DNA of 64,000 nt, taken from contig NZ_JBBUTI010000003.1 in NCBI RefSeq assembly GCF_038066635.1, positions 124,001-188,000 on the forward strand. The letters run 5' to 3'. The translations under genes and the position numbers were made by a program. The notes beneath the pieces were generated by a model, which saw only the letters and a program-made list of their open reading frames with translations, was not told where the DNA came from and did not search any database. Below are positions 9,912 through 18,969 of this stretch, one piece after another; position 1 is the stretch's first letter, and each line of letters opens with the position of its first letter. This stretch comes from Ideonella margarita. GTDB taxonomy: Bacteria > Pseudomonadota > Gammaproteobacteria > Burkholderiales > Burkholderiaceae_C.

Positions 9912-11380
9912 TCCGCCGCCATCACCCCACCCTGGCCGCCGTGGCGCTGGCCGTTTTCAGCCTGCTGGGCAGCAGCGCCGCATTGGCCGCACCCGGTGTG
10001 GACGAGCCGCCGGTGCCCGGCACGCCGCGCCCGCTGCAGCTGCCCGCGATGCACGACAGCGCCCTGCCGAACGGCGTGCGCGTGATCGTGGTGCCGCGCG
10101 CCGACCTGCCGCTGGTGAGCGTGGCGCTGCACCTGCGCCTGGGCGCCGCCGCTGACCCGGACGGCCAGGCCGGCCTCGCCAGCCTCACCAACACCTTGCG
10201 CACCAAGGGCGCCACCCGCGGTGGCAAGGCCCTGGACGCGACCCAGCTGGCGCGCCAGGCCGAAGCCCTGGGCGGCACGCTGGAGGCCGTCACCAACTGG
10301 GGTGGCAGCACCATCAGCACCACCGTGGCCAGCTCGAAGCTGGCCGAGGCCCTGGCGCTGGTGGCCGACACCCTGATGCAACCCACGCTGAAGGCCCAGG
10401 AGCTGGCGCGCCTGCGCGAGCAGACCGCCGACGGCCTGAAATTCTCGATGTCAGACCCGATGGCGCTGGCCGGCCTGGCCGCGCGCCGCGCCTGGTGGGG
10501 CAGCGCCGTGTATGGCGGCTCCCTCACCCCGGCCAGCCTGGCCCGCATCACGCTGGCCGATGTGCAGGCCTTCCACCGCCAGCAGCTGCGGCCGGAACTC
10601 GCCACGCTGGTCATCAGCGGTGACGTGACGCCCGAGCAGGGCCTGGCCCTGGCCACCCGCCAGCTCGGCGGCTGGCGCGGCAACCGCATGGCCCTGCCGC
10701 AAGCCCGGCAAGAACCTGCCAGCCCGGCCACCCCCGCCACGGTGCTGATCAACCTGCCTGGCGCCGGCCAGAGCGGCGTGGTGGTGATGGCGCCCGGCGT
10801 GCCTGCAGCCTCGCCGCAGCGCCGCGTGGCGCAGGTGGCGGGTGCGGTGCTGGGCGGCGGCTACTCGGCCCGGCTGAACACCGAGGTGCGCATCAAGCGC
10901 GGCCTGAGCTACGGCGCGTCCGCCAGCCAGGAATACCAGCCGGTGGGCGGCGTGCTGAGTGCCGCCACGCAAACCAACCACCCCACCGCCGCGCAGGTGG
11001 CCTTGCTGATGCAGGGCGAGATCCTGAAGCTCGGCACCGAAGCCCCGTCGGCAGAAGAGCTGGGCGCGCGTCAGGCTACGCTGGTGGGCAACTTCGGCCG
11101 GCAGGTGGAAACCACCGCGGGTCTGGCCGCCTCGGTGCTCGACCAGGTGGTGCGCCAGCGCCCGTTGACCGAGCTGCGCCAGTTCGCGCCCGAGGTGATG
11201 GCCGTCACGCCCGAGCAGGTGCGCAGCTTTGCGGCTAGCCAGTGGCCGGCCAGCGCGCTGCGCACGGTCATCGTAGGTGATACTGCCGCTGCCGGCGACA
11301 GCCTGAAAGCGCTCGACCCGAAGGCCTTGCAGATCGACGCTGCCAAGCTCGATCTGGACGCCGGGAAGCTCAGCCGATGA
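9908..11380 (+). CDS. M16 family peptidase-like protein (non-catalytic partner)
   Basis: The 490-residue product has a Sec-type signal peptide (hydrophobic segment LAAVALAVFSLLGSSAALAA, residues about 8-27). It aligns with M16 peptidases along its length: GVRVIVVPRADLPLVSVALHL near the N-terminus and GAVLGGGYSARLNTEVRIKRGLSYG in the C-terminal half, the R/Y loop typical of the non-zinc subunit. The HxxEH motif is replaced by GLASLTNTLR, so zinc catalysis is not expected. It is ATGA-coupled to the catalytic M16 gene upstream and to the FeS photolyase gene downstream. Together the two M16 proteins probably form one periplasmic peptidase. Confidence 0.9.
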   Translation: MIRRHHPTLAAVALAVFSLLGSSAALAAPGVDEPPVPGTPRPLQLPAMHDSALPNGVRVIVVPRADLPLVSVALHLRLGAAADPDGQAGLASLTNTLRTKGATRGGKALDATQLARQAEALGGTLEAVTNWGGSTISTTVASSKLAEALALVADTLMQPTLKAQELARLREQTADGLKFSMSDPMALAGLAARRAWWGSAVYGGSLTPASLARITLADVQAFHRQQLRPELATLVISGDVTPEQGLALATRQLGGWRGNRMALPQARQEPASPATPATVLINLPGAGQSGVVVMAPGVPAASPQRRVAQVAGAVLGGGYSARLNTEVRIKRGLSYGASASQEYQPVGGVLSAATQTNHPTAAQVALLMQGEILKLGTEAPSAEELGARQATLVGNFGRQVETTAGLAASVLDQVVRQRPLTELRQFAPEVMAVTPEQVRSFAASQWPASALRTVIVGDTAAAGDSLKALDPKALQIDAAKLDLDAGKLSR

Positions 11381-12963
11381 GCCAGCCGCCGCTGCGCCAT
11401 CTGGTCGTCGTGCTGGGCGACCAGCTCGACCTCGACGCAGCGGCCTTCGACGGCTTTGATGCGGCCGTCGATGCGGTGTGGATGGCCGAGGTGGCGGGTG
11501 AATCGACCCGCATCACCTCGGGCCAGCCACGCACCGCGCTGTTCCTCTCGGCCATGCGGCACTTCGCGCAGGCGCTGCGCGCGGCAGGCCGGCCGCTGCA
11601 CTACCGGCAGCTGGATGACGCCGACAACACCCACACCCTGGCCAGCGAGTTGCAGGCCAGCCTGGCTGCGCTGAAGCCAGAGGCCATCGTGCTGACCGCG
11701 CCGGGCGACTGGCAGGTGTGGCAAAGCATCAAGGCCGTGGCCAAGGCGGCGGAGGTGCCGGTGGACGTGCGCGACGACCGGCACTTCTACGCCACGGTGC
11801 GTGAATTTGCCGCGCATGCCCAGGGCCGCAAGCAACTGCGGCTGGAGTACTGGTACCGCGAGCTGCGCCAGCGCCACGGCGTGCTGATGCAGCGCAGCCC
11901 CGATGGCACCATGAGCAAGTTGCCCGTGGGCGATCAATGGAATTTCGACGCTGACAACCGCGCCGCCTTTGGCCGCGACGGCCCGGGTCTGCTGCCCGCA
12001 CCCATGCGCTTTGCGCCTGACGACATCACCCTGGAAGTGATCCGCGTGGTGCGCGAGCACTTCCCCACGCACCCGGGTGATCTGGATGCTTTCGACTGGC
12101 CGGTGACGCGCGCCGAAGCCCTGCGCGCCCTGAGCGATTTCATCGACCACCGCCTGCCCTTGTTCGGTCAGTTCCAGGACGCCATCTGGCCGGGTGAGCC
12201 GTGGCTCTATCACTCGCGCCTGGCAGCGGCGATGAACCTGAAACTGCTGAACCCGCGCGAGGTGGTGAACGCGGCTGAGGCCGCCTTCCACAGCGGCCAT
12301 GCGCCGCTGCCGGCGGTGGAAGGTTTCATCCGCCAGATCCTCGGCTGGCGCGAATATGTGCGTGGCATCTACTGGACGCAGATGCCGGCTTATGCCGAGC
12401 GCAATGCGCTGGAAGCCCACGCCGATCTGCCTGCGTTTTACTGGACCGGCGACACGCCGATGGCCTGCCTGAAAGACGCCATCGGGCAGACGCTGAAGCT
12501 GGGTTACGCCCACCACATCCAGCGCCTGATGGTGACCGGCCTGTACGCCTTGCTGCTGGGCGTGAAGCCGCAGCAGGTGCACGAGTGGTACCTGGGCGTG
12601 TATGTGGACGCGGTGGAGTGGGTGGAGTTGCCCAATGTGCTGGGCATGAGCCAGTTCGCCGATGGTGGGCTGATGGCCAGCAAGCCTTATGCGGCCAGCG
12701 GCGCCTACATCGCCCGGCAGAGCCCGCTGTGCAACCAGTGCCGCTTCAAGCCCACGCAATCGACGGGCGATGCGGCCTGTCCGTTCACCGTGCTGTACTG
12801 GGATTTCGTGGCTCGCCATGAAGACCTGCTGGCGCGCAACCCGCGCACGGTGATGCAGGTGCGCAACCTGGCGCGCAAGTCGGAAGCCGACCGCGCCGAG
12901 GTGGCGGAGAAGGCGCAGGCACTGCGCGAAGGGCGCTGGCCGGCGCCTGACAAGGCCACTTGA
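11377..12963 (+). CDS. FeS-containing (6-4)-type photolyase / cryptochrome (FeS-BCP)
   Basis: The 528-residue protein starts LRHLVVVLGDQLDLDAAAF, the N-terminal antenna domain form of the bacterial FeS photolyase class. Four cysteines at residues 364, 452, 455 and 468 have the spacing 88, 3 and 13, the same as the cluster ligands I recall for Agrobacterium PhrB (350/438/441/454), so a 4Fe-4S cluster is expected. Other family marks are GWREYVRGIYW near residue 325 and the YVDAVEWVELPNVLGMSQFADGG stretch. Characterised members repair (6-4) photoproducts with FAD and a lumazine antenna. Its ATG overlaps the stop of the M16 partner gene. A hairpin terminator follows. Confidence 0.93.
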   Translation: MSQPPLRHLVVVLGDQLDLDAAAFDGFDAAVDAVWMAEVAGESTRITSGQPRTALFLSAMRHFAQALRAAGRPLHYRQLDDADNTHTLASELQASLAALKPEAIVLTAPGDWQVWQSIKAVAKAAEVPVDVRDDRHFYATVREFAAHAQGRKQLRLEYWYRELRQRHGVLMQRSPDGTMSKLPVGDQWNFDADNRAAFGRDGPGLLPAPMRFAPDDITLEVIRVVREHFPTHPGDLDAFDWPVTRAEALRALSDFIDHRLPLFGQFQDAIWPGEPWLYHSRLAAAMNLKLLNPREVVNAAEAAFHSGHAPLPAVEGFIRQILGWREYVRGIYWTQMPAYAERNALEAHADLPAFYWTGDTPMACLKDAIGQTLKLGYAHHIQRLMVTGLYALLLGVKPQQVHEWYLGVYVDAVEWVELPNVLGMSQFADGGLMASKPYAASGAYIARQSPLCNQCRFKPTQSTGDAACPFTVLYWDFVARHEDLLARNPRTVMQVRNLARKSEADRAEVAEKAQALREGRWPAPDKAT

Positions 12964-12973
12964 GCGCGACATG

Positions 12974-12999
12974 AAAAACGCCGGCACGAGGCCGGCGTT
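12974..12999 (-). terminator. Rho-independent terminator of yjcH-actP
   Basis: A perfect 9-bp stem, AACGCCGGC (12977-12985) and GCCGGCGTT (12991-12999) with loop ACGAG, sits between convergent genes. On the minus strand it is followed by TTTTT (12978-12974), which makes it a good intrinsic terminator for actP; it may also help end the photolyase transcript from the other side. Confidence 0.85.
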
Positions 13000-13018
13000 G
13001 CACACATCAAATTGACGT

Positions 13019-14839
13019 TCAGTGGCCTGATGCGCCGGAAGCGCCAAGGCCGGTTTCAGAGCGCACTTGCTGCGCTTCGAAATCAGCCCGTTCCTTGGCC
13101 GCTTGCGGGCTGCGGTCGAGCACCGAGAACAACCAGATGCCGACGAAGCCGATGGTCATCGAGAACAAGGCCGGCGAGGTGTACGGGAACCAGGCCGAGC
13201 CCTTCGGATAACCCAGCGTGGCTTCCCACACCGACGGCGAGACCACCGTCAGGCCGACCGACGAGATCAGGCCGAGGAAGCCGCCGATGACCGCGCCCTT
13301 GGTGGTGCAGTCCTTCCACAGCACGCTCATGAAGAGCACCGGGAAGTTGGCCGAGGCCGCGATGGCGAAGGCCAGGCTCACCATGAAGGCGATGTTCTGC
13401 TTTTCGAACACGATGCCCAGCGTGACGGCCAGTGCGCCCAGGCACAGCGTGGTGATGCGCGAGACCTTCAGCTCTTTCGCGCTGTCGGCCTTGCCGCCCT
13501 TGAAGACCGTGGCGTACAGGTCATGCGACACCGCCGAGGCGCCCGAGAGCGTCAGGCCGGCCACGACCGCCAGGATGGTGGCAAAGGCCACGGCCGAGAT
13601 GAAGCCGTAGAACACGTCGCCGCCCACCGACTTGGCCACCAGCACCGCGGCCATGTTGGCCGTGCCCGCGCCGCCCTTGATGACACCCTTGGCGGTGTCG
13701 GCGAATTCGGGGTTGGTCAGCACCAGGGTGATGGCACCGAAGCCGATGATGAAGATCAGCACGTAGAAGTAGCCGATCCAGGTGGTGGCCCAGAACACGC
13801 TCTTGCGGGCTTCCTTGGCATCAGGCACGGTGAAGAAGCGCATCAGGATGTGCGGCAGACCGGCCGTGCCGAACATCAGCGCCATGCCGAAGCTGATGGC
13901 CGAGATCGGGTCCTTCACGAAGCCGCCCGGGTTCATCAGGGCAGCGCCCACCTTGGCGGGGTCCATCGCCGCCGCCTTGGCCGCTGCTGCAGAGGCCGCA
14001 GCCTGCGCCTCCGGCGTGGTGGCCATCGCCGCACTCGCCGCGGCCGCTGCCATGGCGGCCGCCTTGGCGTTCTCAGCGATCAGCGCCTTCACGGCCACAC
14101 CCTTGGCGAACAGCGCCTCGGGCGAGAAGCCGAACTGCGCCATCACCATGAAGGCCATGAAGGTCACGCCGGCCAGCAGCAGGCAGGCCTTGATGATCTG
14201 CACCCAGGTGGTGGCGGTCATGCCGCCGAAGAGCACGTAGACCATCATCAGCGCGCCGACGATGACCACGGCCATCCAGTACTCCAGGCCGAACAGCAGC
14301 TTGATCAGCTGGCCTGCGCCCACCATCTGGGCGATCAGGTAGAAGGCCACGACGACCAGCGTGCCCGAGGCCGCAAAGGCGCGGATCGGACCCTGCTTGA
14401 AGCGGTAGCCGGCCACGTCGGCGAAGGTGAACTTGCCGAGGTTGCGCAGGCGCTCGGCCATCAGGAAGGTGATGACCGGCCAGCCGACCAGGAAGCCGAT
14501 GGAATAGATGAGACCGTCATAGCCTGAGGCCATCACGGCAGCGGAAATGCCCAGGAAGGACGCGGCCGACATGTAGTCGCCGGCAATCGCCAGGCCATTC
14601 TGGAAGCCGGTGATGCCGCCACCGGCGGTGTAGAAGTCAGCGGCCGAGCGCGTCTTGGCGGCGGCCCACTTGGTGATCCACAGCGTGCCGGCCACGAAGG
14701 CGGCGAACATGCCGATGGCCGTCCAGTTGGTGGCCTGCTTGGCGGCCTGGCCCACGTCAGCACCCGCCGCGAAGGCTGCACCGGCGGCCAGCAAGGCGGC
14801 CACACCGAGGGCGAGTTGCATTGCGCGTCGGTTCATCAC
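13019..14839 (-). CDS. actP: Cation/acetate symporter ActP (sodium:solute symporter family)
   Basis: The 606-residue inner-membrane protein has a cleavable-looking hydrophobic N-terminus and about 13 membrane segments. ActP features include RSAADFYTAGGGITGFQNGLAIAGDYMSAASFLGI (residues about 60-95), the FGGMTATTWVQIIKA segment near 205 and SGASAVSHDLYATVFKGG in the second half. Known members take up acetate, propionate and sometimes pyruvate. Residues about 250-290 form an Ala-rich insertion between membrane segments (AAAMAAAAASAAMATTPEAQ and on) that E. coli ActP does not have to my knowledge. Its ATG overlaps the yjcH stop (ATGA), so the two are translationally coupled. Confidence 0.92.
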   Translation of the reverse strand: MMNRRAMQLALGVAALLAAGAAFAAGADVGQAAKQATNWTAIGMFAAFVAGTLWITKWAAAKTRSAADFYTAGGGITGFQNGLAIAGDYMSAASFLGISAAVMASGYDGLIYSIGFLVGWPVITFLMAERLRNLGKFTFADVAGYRFKQGPIRAFAASGTLVVVAFYLIAQMVGAGQLIKLLFGLEYWMAVVIVGALMMVYVLFGGMTATTWVQIIKACLLLAGVTFMAFMVMAQFGFSPEALFAKGVAVKALIAENAKAAAMAAAAASAAMATTPEAQAAASAAAAKAAAMDPAKVGAALMNPGGFVKDPISAISFGMALMFGTAGLPHILMRFFTVPDAKEARKSVFWATTWIGYFYVLIFIIGFGAITLVLTNPEFADTAKGVIKGGAGTANMAAVLVAKSVGGDVFYGFISAVAFATILAVVAGLTLSGASAVSHDLYATVFKGGKADSAKELKVSRITTLCLGALAVTLGIVFEKQNIAFMVSLAFAIAASANFPVLFMSVLWKDCTTKGAVIGGFLGLISSVGLTVVSPSVWEATLGYPKGSAWFPYTSPALFSMTIGFVGIWLFSVLDRSPQAAKERADFEAQQVRSETGLGASGASGH

Positions 14840-15144
14840 TTGACCTCCTCGGCCAGGATCTGGCGCGTCAACTCGTCGAATTCACTGTTGGCCCGGCGCA
14901 CGTAGATGCCGGTGATGACGATGGTGAAGATGATCACGCCCATGCCGATGGGCACACCGATGGTGGTGACGCCGGCGCCGAGCTTCTGCGAGAGGAACTC
15001 CTTGTTGAAGGCGATCAGGGCGATGTAGCCGTAATAGACCGCCATCATCAGCAGGGTCAGCCACCAGCCGAAGCTGCTGCGCTTGCGCTTGAGCGCCTGG
15101 TATTTCGGATTGGCCCGGATGCGGGCGACGACGGGATCGGTCAT
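14836..15144 (-). CDS. yjcH: DUF485 inner membrane protein YjcH
   Basis: The 102-residue protein has two membrane segments (WWLTLLMMAVYYGYIALIAF near residue 27 and VPIGMGVIIFTIVITGIYV near 63) and the DUF485 C-terminus RRANSEFDELTRQIL. Family members are nearly always encoded just before actP, as here, and are thought to support the symporter. The ATG at 15144 is preceded by GAGGAGGA on the minus strand, a strong ribosome-binding site; a longer in-frame version up to 15393 lacks conservation and would run into the rep start region. Confidence 0.92.
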   Translation of the reverse strand: MTDPVVARIRANPKYQALKRKRSSFGWWLTLLMMAVYYGYIALIAFNKEFLSQKLGAGVTTIGVPIGMGVIIFTIVITGIYVRRANSEFDELTRQILAEEVK

Positions 15145-15256
15145 CTGTCTTCCTCCTCGTTCTTTGCGGGCTGCACGGACGGTGTCGTGCAGGATTGGGG
15201 CGGAGTGTGGAAGCCGACCCTGACCGCTTGCTGACCCTTTTTGTGCAGCGCAACAG

Positions 15257-15282
15257 CGAGTCTTGACTCTGGACAAGACTCG
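15257..15282. promoter_or_regulatory. Perfect inverted repeat in the yjcH-rep divergent promoter region
   Basis: CGAGTCTTG (15257-15265) and CAAGACTCG (15274-15282) are exact inverted copies separated by 8 bp. The site lies 113 bp upstream of yjcH and 82 bp upstream of rep, the place where an operator for a dimeric regulator would be. Neither side looks like a terminator because both neighbouring genes point away. The regulator is unknown. Confidence 0.5.
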
Positions 15283-15364
15283 ATTTGCTGCATCGCCACA
15301 AATCTGAGCAGGTGCACCCGCTCGCGCTTGGCTATGATCCGCGGCCTTCTCCTGTGTCAGCCCC

Positions 15365-17452
15365 ATGTCCTCCAGCCCTCCAGTCGCCTCCACCTTGAAC
15401 CCTGCCCAGATGGAGGCCGTGCATTACCTGAGCGGCCCGTGCCTGGTGCTGGCAGGCGCCGGATCAGGGAAAACACGGGTAATTACCCACAAGATCGCTC
15501 GGCTTCTGCAGGCGGGCCTGAACCCCAAGCGCATCGCCGCCATCACCTTCACCAACAAGGCCGCGCTGGAAATGCGTGAGCGGGCCCGTTCGCTGGTGGG
15601 CCCGAAGGCGGCGAAGGACCTGGCCATCAGCACCTTCCACTCGCTGGGCGTGCGCATGCTGCGCGAGGACGGCGTGAAGCTGGGCCTGAAGGAGCAGTTT
15701 TCGATCCTCGATTCGGACGACGTGCTGGGCGTGCTGCGCGACGCGGGCTCCTGCACCGACAACAAGATCGCCCGCCAATGGCAATGGACGATCAGCCTGT
15801 GGAAGAACATGGGCCTGACCAGCGACACCGCGCTGGACGCCGCCAAGGACGACGACGAACGCGTCGCGGCCAAGGTGATGAAGCTGTACGAGGAACGCCT
15901 GGTGGCCTACCAGGCCGTCGACTTCGACGACCTCATCAGCATGCCGCTGAAGCTGCTGCGTACCAATGACGAAGCGCGCCAGAAGTGGCAGCGCCAGTTC
16001 GGCCATGTGCTGGTCGACGAATACCAGGACACGAACGCCGTGCAGTACGAGTTGCTGAAGGCGCTGGTGGACCATGAAGACGAGCATCAGCGCGGCCTGT
16101 TCACAGCAGTGGGTGACGACGACCAGAGCATTTACGGCTGGCGCGGCGCGACCATCGAGAACCTGAAGCGGCTGCCGGAAGAGTTTCCGCGGCTGAAGGT
16201 GATTCCGCTGGAGCAGAACTACCGCTCGACCAGCGCCATCCTGCGCGCCGCCAACGAGGTGATCGCCGGCAATCCGAAGATCTTCGAGAAGAAGCTGTGG
16301 AGTGACCTGGGCGAAGGCGAGCCGGTGCGTGTGGCCGAGTGCGACGGCGAAGAGCACGAGGCCGAGCGTGCCGTGGCCCGCATCCAGGCGCTGATGGCGC
16401 AGGACGCGCGGCTCAAGCCCAGCGATTTCGCCATCCTCTACCGCACCAATTTCCAGGCCCGCCCGTTCGAGCAGAAGCTCCGGGCGGCGCAGATTCCATA
16501 CAAGGTGTCAGGCGGCCAGAGCTTCTTCGACAAGGCGGAAATCAAGGACCTGTGCGCCTGGCTGCGCCTGCTGGTGAACCAGGACGACGACCCGGCGTTC
16601 CTGCGCGCGGTGACCACGCCCAAGCGCGGCATCGGCCACACCACGCTGGGCAAGCTCGGCGAGTTCTCGGGCAAGTGGAAGGTCAGCATGTTCGAGGCGC
16701 TGTTCTCCGACACGCTGGCGGCCGCGCTCGGCCCGAAGACCATCGGCGGGCTGCACGAGTTCGGTCGCTACGTGAACGACATGCAGTACAAGGCGCGCCA
16801 CACCGTGGGCGCGGAAGACGCCAAGACGATGCTGCTGGGCTGGCTGAAGGACATCGACTACGAGAAGCACCTCTACGACAGCGAGGACAGCGAGAAGGTG
16901 GCCGCGGCCCGCTGGTCGAACGTGATGGACTTCGTCGACTGGGTGGCCAAGCGCTGCGGCGGGCAGATCGAGCAAGACGGCGGCGCCACCTTCGAAGCCG
17001 AGAAGAAGAGCGTGCTGGACGTGGCGCAGACCATCAGCGTGATCCTCAGCCTGGCCGAGCGCGGCGAGGAGCAGGACCAGGTCACCCTGACCACGTTGCA
17101 CGCCTCCAAGGGCCTGGAGTGGCCGCATGTGGTGCTGGTGGGCGTGAACGAGGGCATCCTGCCCTTCAAGAGCGACACAGAAGAGATGACGCCCGAGCGC
17201 CTGGAAGAGGAACGCCGCCTGATGTACGTGGGCATCACCCGGGCGCAGCGCAGCCTGCTGGTGGCCACGCTGCGCCGCCGCAAGAAGGGCCGCGAGACGG
17301 TGCAGGGCATCCCGAGCCGCTTCATCAACGAGATGAAGCTGCACGAGGCGACCAACCGCGAAGATCCGAAAGAGCGACTCAAGCGCCTGCGGGCCGAATT
17401 GGGTGCCAAGGTGGCCGCCGCTGCCGCCAACCCGCCGGCCGAAGCGCCCTGA
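15365..17452 (+). CDS. rep: ATP-dependent DNA helicase Rep (UvrD/PcrA superfamily 1A)
   Basis: The 695-residue protein carries the SF1A helicase motifs in order: Walker A GAGSGKTR near residue 32, TFTNKAALEMRER (motif Ia), VDEYQDTN (motif II), VGDDDQSIYGWRGA (motif III), LEQNYRS (motif IV), TLHASKGLEW (motif V) and YVGITRAQRS (motif VI). The closest fit is Rep, judged by shared stretches such as GPCLVLAGAGSGKTRVIT and NTPKR-IG-TLGKLGE. Rep is a 3'-5' translocase that clears proteins ahead of replication forks and helps restart. Length is slightly above E. coli Rep (673). The gene is divergent from yjcH. Confidence 0.93.
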   Translation: MSSSPPVASTLNPAQMEAVHYLSGPCLVLAGAGSGKTRVITHKIARLLQAGLNPKRIAAITFTNKAALEMRERARSLVGPKAAKDLAISTFHSLGVRMLREDGVKLGLKEQFSILDSDDVLGVLRDAGSCTDNKIARQWQWTISLWKNMGLTSDTALDAAKDDDERVAAKVMKLYEERLVAYQAVDFDDLISMPLKLLRTNDEARQKWQRQFGHVLVDEYQDTNAVQYELLKALVDHEDEHQRGLFTAVGDDDQSIYGWRGATIENLKRLPEEFPRLKVIPLEQNYRSTSAILRAANEVIAGNPKIFEKKLWSDLGEGEPVRVAECDGEEHEAERAVARIQALMAQDARLKPSDFAILYRTNFQARPFEQKLRAAQIPYKVSGGQSFFDKAEIKDLCAWLRLLVNQDDDPAFLRAVTTPKRGIGHTTLGKLGEFSGKWKVSMFEALFSDTLAAALGPKTIGGLHEFGRYVNDMQYKARHTVGAEDAKTMLLGWLKDIDYEKHLYDSEDSEKVAAARWSNVMDFVDWVAKRCGGQIEQDGGATFEAEKKSVLDVAQTISVILSLAERGEEQDQVTLTTLHASKGLEWPHVVLVGVNEGILPFKSDTEEMTPERLEEERRLMYVGITRAQRSLLVATLRRRKKGRETVQGIPSRFINEMKLHEATNREDPKERLKRLRAELGAKVAAAAANPPAEAP

Positions 17453-17546
17453 CCTGCCCGGCGGCGCTGCGCCATCCCCATGTCCGCGGGTGACGGGGCT
17501 GTGGCGAAGGTGGACGATGCGCTCTCCCAAACCGGAGGAGACGCTC

Positions 17547-18185
17547 ATGTCCAAGTTGTCTGTGTTGTCGAGTTTGCTGGTGCAGCAGCGCCGCCCCGCC
17601 GCGCGCGCGGTGGCCGTGGCCTTGTCGATGGTGGCGCTGGCGCCCGGTGCGCAGGCGCAAGCTGAGCCCTACCTGGGCCAGATCATGTGTGCGGGTTTCA
17701 ACTTCACTCCGCGAGGCTGGGCACCACTCAATGGACAGCTGATGTCCATCCAGCAAAACTCTGCGCTGTTTTCACTGCTGGGCACCTACTTCGGGGGTGA
17801 CGGCGTGCAAACTTTTGCGCTGCCCGACGCCCGCGGCCGCATGGTGCTGCACACCGGGCAGGCCCCGGGCCGCAACGCGTACCAACACGCCCAGACTGGC
17901 GGCTCGGAAACCACCGTCCTGCAAACCAGCCAGTTGCCCGCCCACGTGCACTCCGTGGCTCCGCGCGGCAGCAGCGCCGTGGGCACGCTCGGTGAGCCGG
18001 GCAACGCCGTGCCGGCCGCCGCAAAAAAGGCCGACACGCGCTACGCCGCAGGCCCGGGTGATGTGGCCATGAGCAGCACCACCACGTCGCCAACGGGCAG
18101 CAACCAGCCCATCGACAAGATGCCGCCCTACCTGGCGATCAATTGCTTCATTGCCACGCAGGGCGTCTACCCGTCGCGCGACTGA
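17547..18185 (+). CDS. Secreted phage tail-collar domain protein
   Basis: The 212-residue product has a signal peptide (ARAVAVALSMVALAPGAQAQA, cleavage near residue 39) followed by a tail-collar domain: EPYLGQIMCAGFNFTPRGWAPLNGQL, then ALFSLLGTYFGGDGVQTFALPDARGRM, and a C-terminal PPYLAINCFIATQGVYPSRD. This is the domain of the microcystin-dependent-protein (Mdp/MtcD) type fibre proteins. No other phage gene lies near, so this is a stand-alone cell protein, probably exported; its role is unknown. GGAGGAG at 17533-17539 is a strong ribosome-binding site for the ATG at 17547, which fixes the start. It is convergent with livF, 4 bp apart. Confidence 0.82.
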   Translation: MSKLSVLSSLLVQQRRPAARAVAVALSMVALAPGAQAQAEPYLGQIMCAGFNFTPRGWAPLNGQLMSIQQNSALFSLLGTYFGGDGVQTFALPDARGRMVLHTGQAPGRNAYQHAQTGGSETTVLQTSQLPAHVHSVAPRGSSAVGTLGEPGNAVPAAAKKADTRYAAGPGDVAMSSTTTSPTGSNQPIDKMPPYLAINCFIATQGVYPSRD

Positions 18186-18189
18186 GGGT

Positions 18190-18912
18190 TCAGTGGCCGC
18201 CGCCCAGGTAGGCGGCCTTCACGGCCGGGTCGTTGCGCAACTTCTCGGCCGCGCCGTGCACATTGATGCGGCCGTTTTCCAGCACGTAGCCGTAGTCGGC
18301 CACGGCCAGGGCGGCGGCGGCGAACTGCTCGACCAGCAGCATCGTCACGCCCTCGCCCTTCAGCCGCTCGATGATGCGGAAGACCTCGTCAACCAGGATG
18401 GGCGCCAGGCCCATCGACGGCTCATCCAGCAGCACCACCTCGGGGTTGAGCATCACGGCGCGGGCCATCGCCAGCATCTGCTGCTCACCGCCCGACAGCG
18501 TGCCGGCCAGTTGCAGCCGTCGCTCCTTCAGCCGCGGGAACAGCTCCATCGCGCGTTCCAGATCGCCCGCCACATCGCCCTTGGGGCGCGCGCCGGTGAG
18601 CCGCGGAAAGGCGCCGAGCATCAGGTTGTCGGCCACGGTCATCGTGGCGAAAACGCGCCGGCCTTCGGGTGAGTGGGCCAGGCCCAGCTTGGCGACGTGG
18701 AAGGATTCGAGGCCGTCGATGCGCTTGCCGTTCAGCGTGATCTCGCCGCCAGTAGGCGCGATCATGCCGCTGACCGCGCGCATGGTGGTGGTCTTGCCGG
18801 CACCGTTGGAGCCGATCAGCGTCACCACCCGGCCCTTGGGCACGTCCATCGAGATGCCGTGCAGCACCTGCACCTTGCCGTAGCCGGCACTGAGGTTCTT
18901 GATCGTGAGCAT
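18190..18912 (-). CDS. livF: Branched-chain amino acid ABC transporter ATPase LivF
   Basis: The 240-residue protein is an ABC ATPase with Walker A GSNGAGKT near residue 34, LSGGEQQMLAMARA signature near 138 and Walker B VVLLDEPSMGLAP. The wording of the N-terminus (MLTIKNLSAGYGKVQVLHG) and the short length match LivF. It powers the LivK-LivH-LivMG importer as the second ATPase in the heterodimer. It is the last gene of the liv run, 57 bp after the LivM-LivG fusion gene. Confidence 0.93.
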   Translation of the reverse strand: MLTIKNLSAGYGKVQVLHGISMDVPKGRVVTLIGSNGAGKTTTMRAVSGMIAPTGGEITLNGKRIDGLESFHVAKLGLAHSPEGRRVFATMTVADNLMLGAFPRLTGARPKGDVAGDLERAMELFPRLKERRLQLAGTLSGGEQQMLAMARAVMLNPEVVLLDEPSMGLAPILVDEVFRIIERLKGEGVTMLLVEQFAAAALAVADYGYVLENGRINVHGAAEKLRNDPAVKAAYLGGGH

Positions 18913-18969
18913 GGGTTCAGTCCTTGTTCGAGGAAATCGGCTGGTGCGAGGCGACAGGCTGGGGGGCCG

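Noticed and set aside
17547..18185. Prophage remnant
   Set aside because: Only one phage-like domain is present; no integrase, capsid, terminase or tail genes are nearby.
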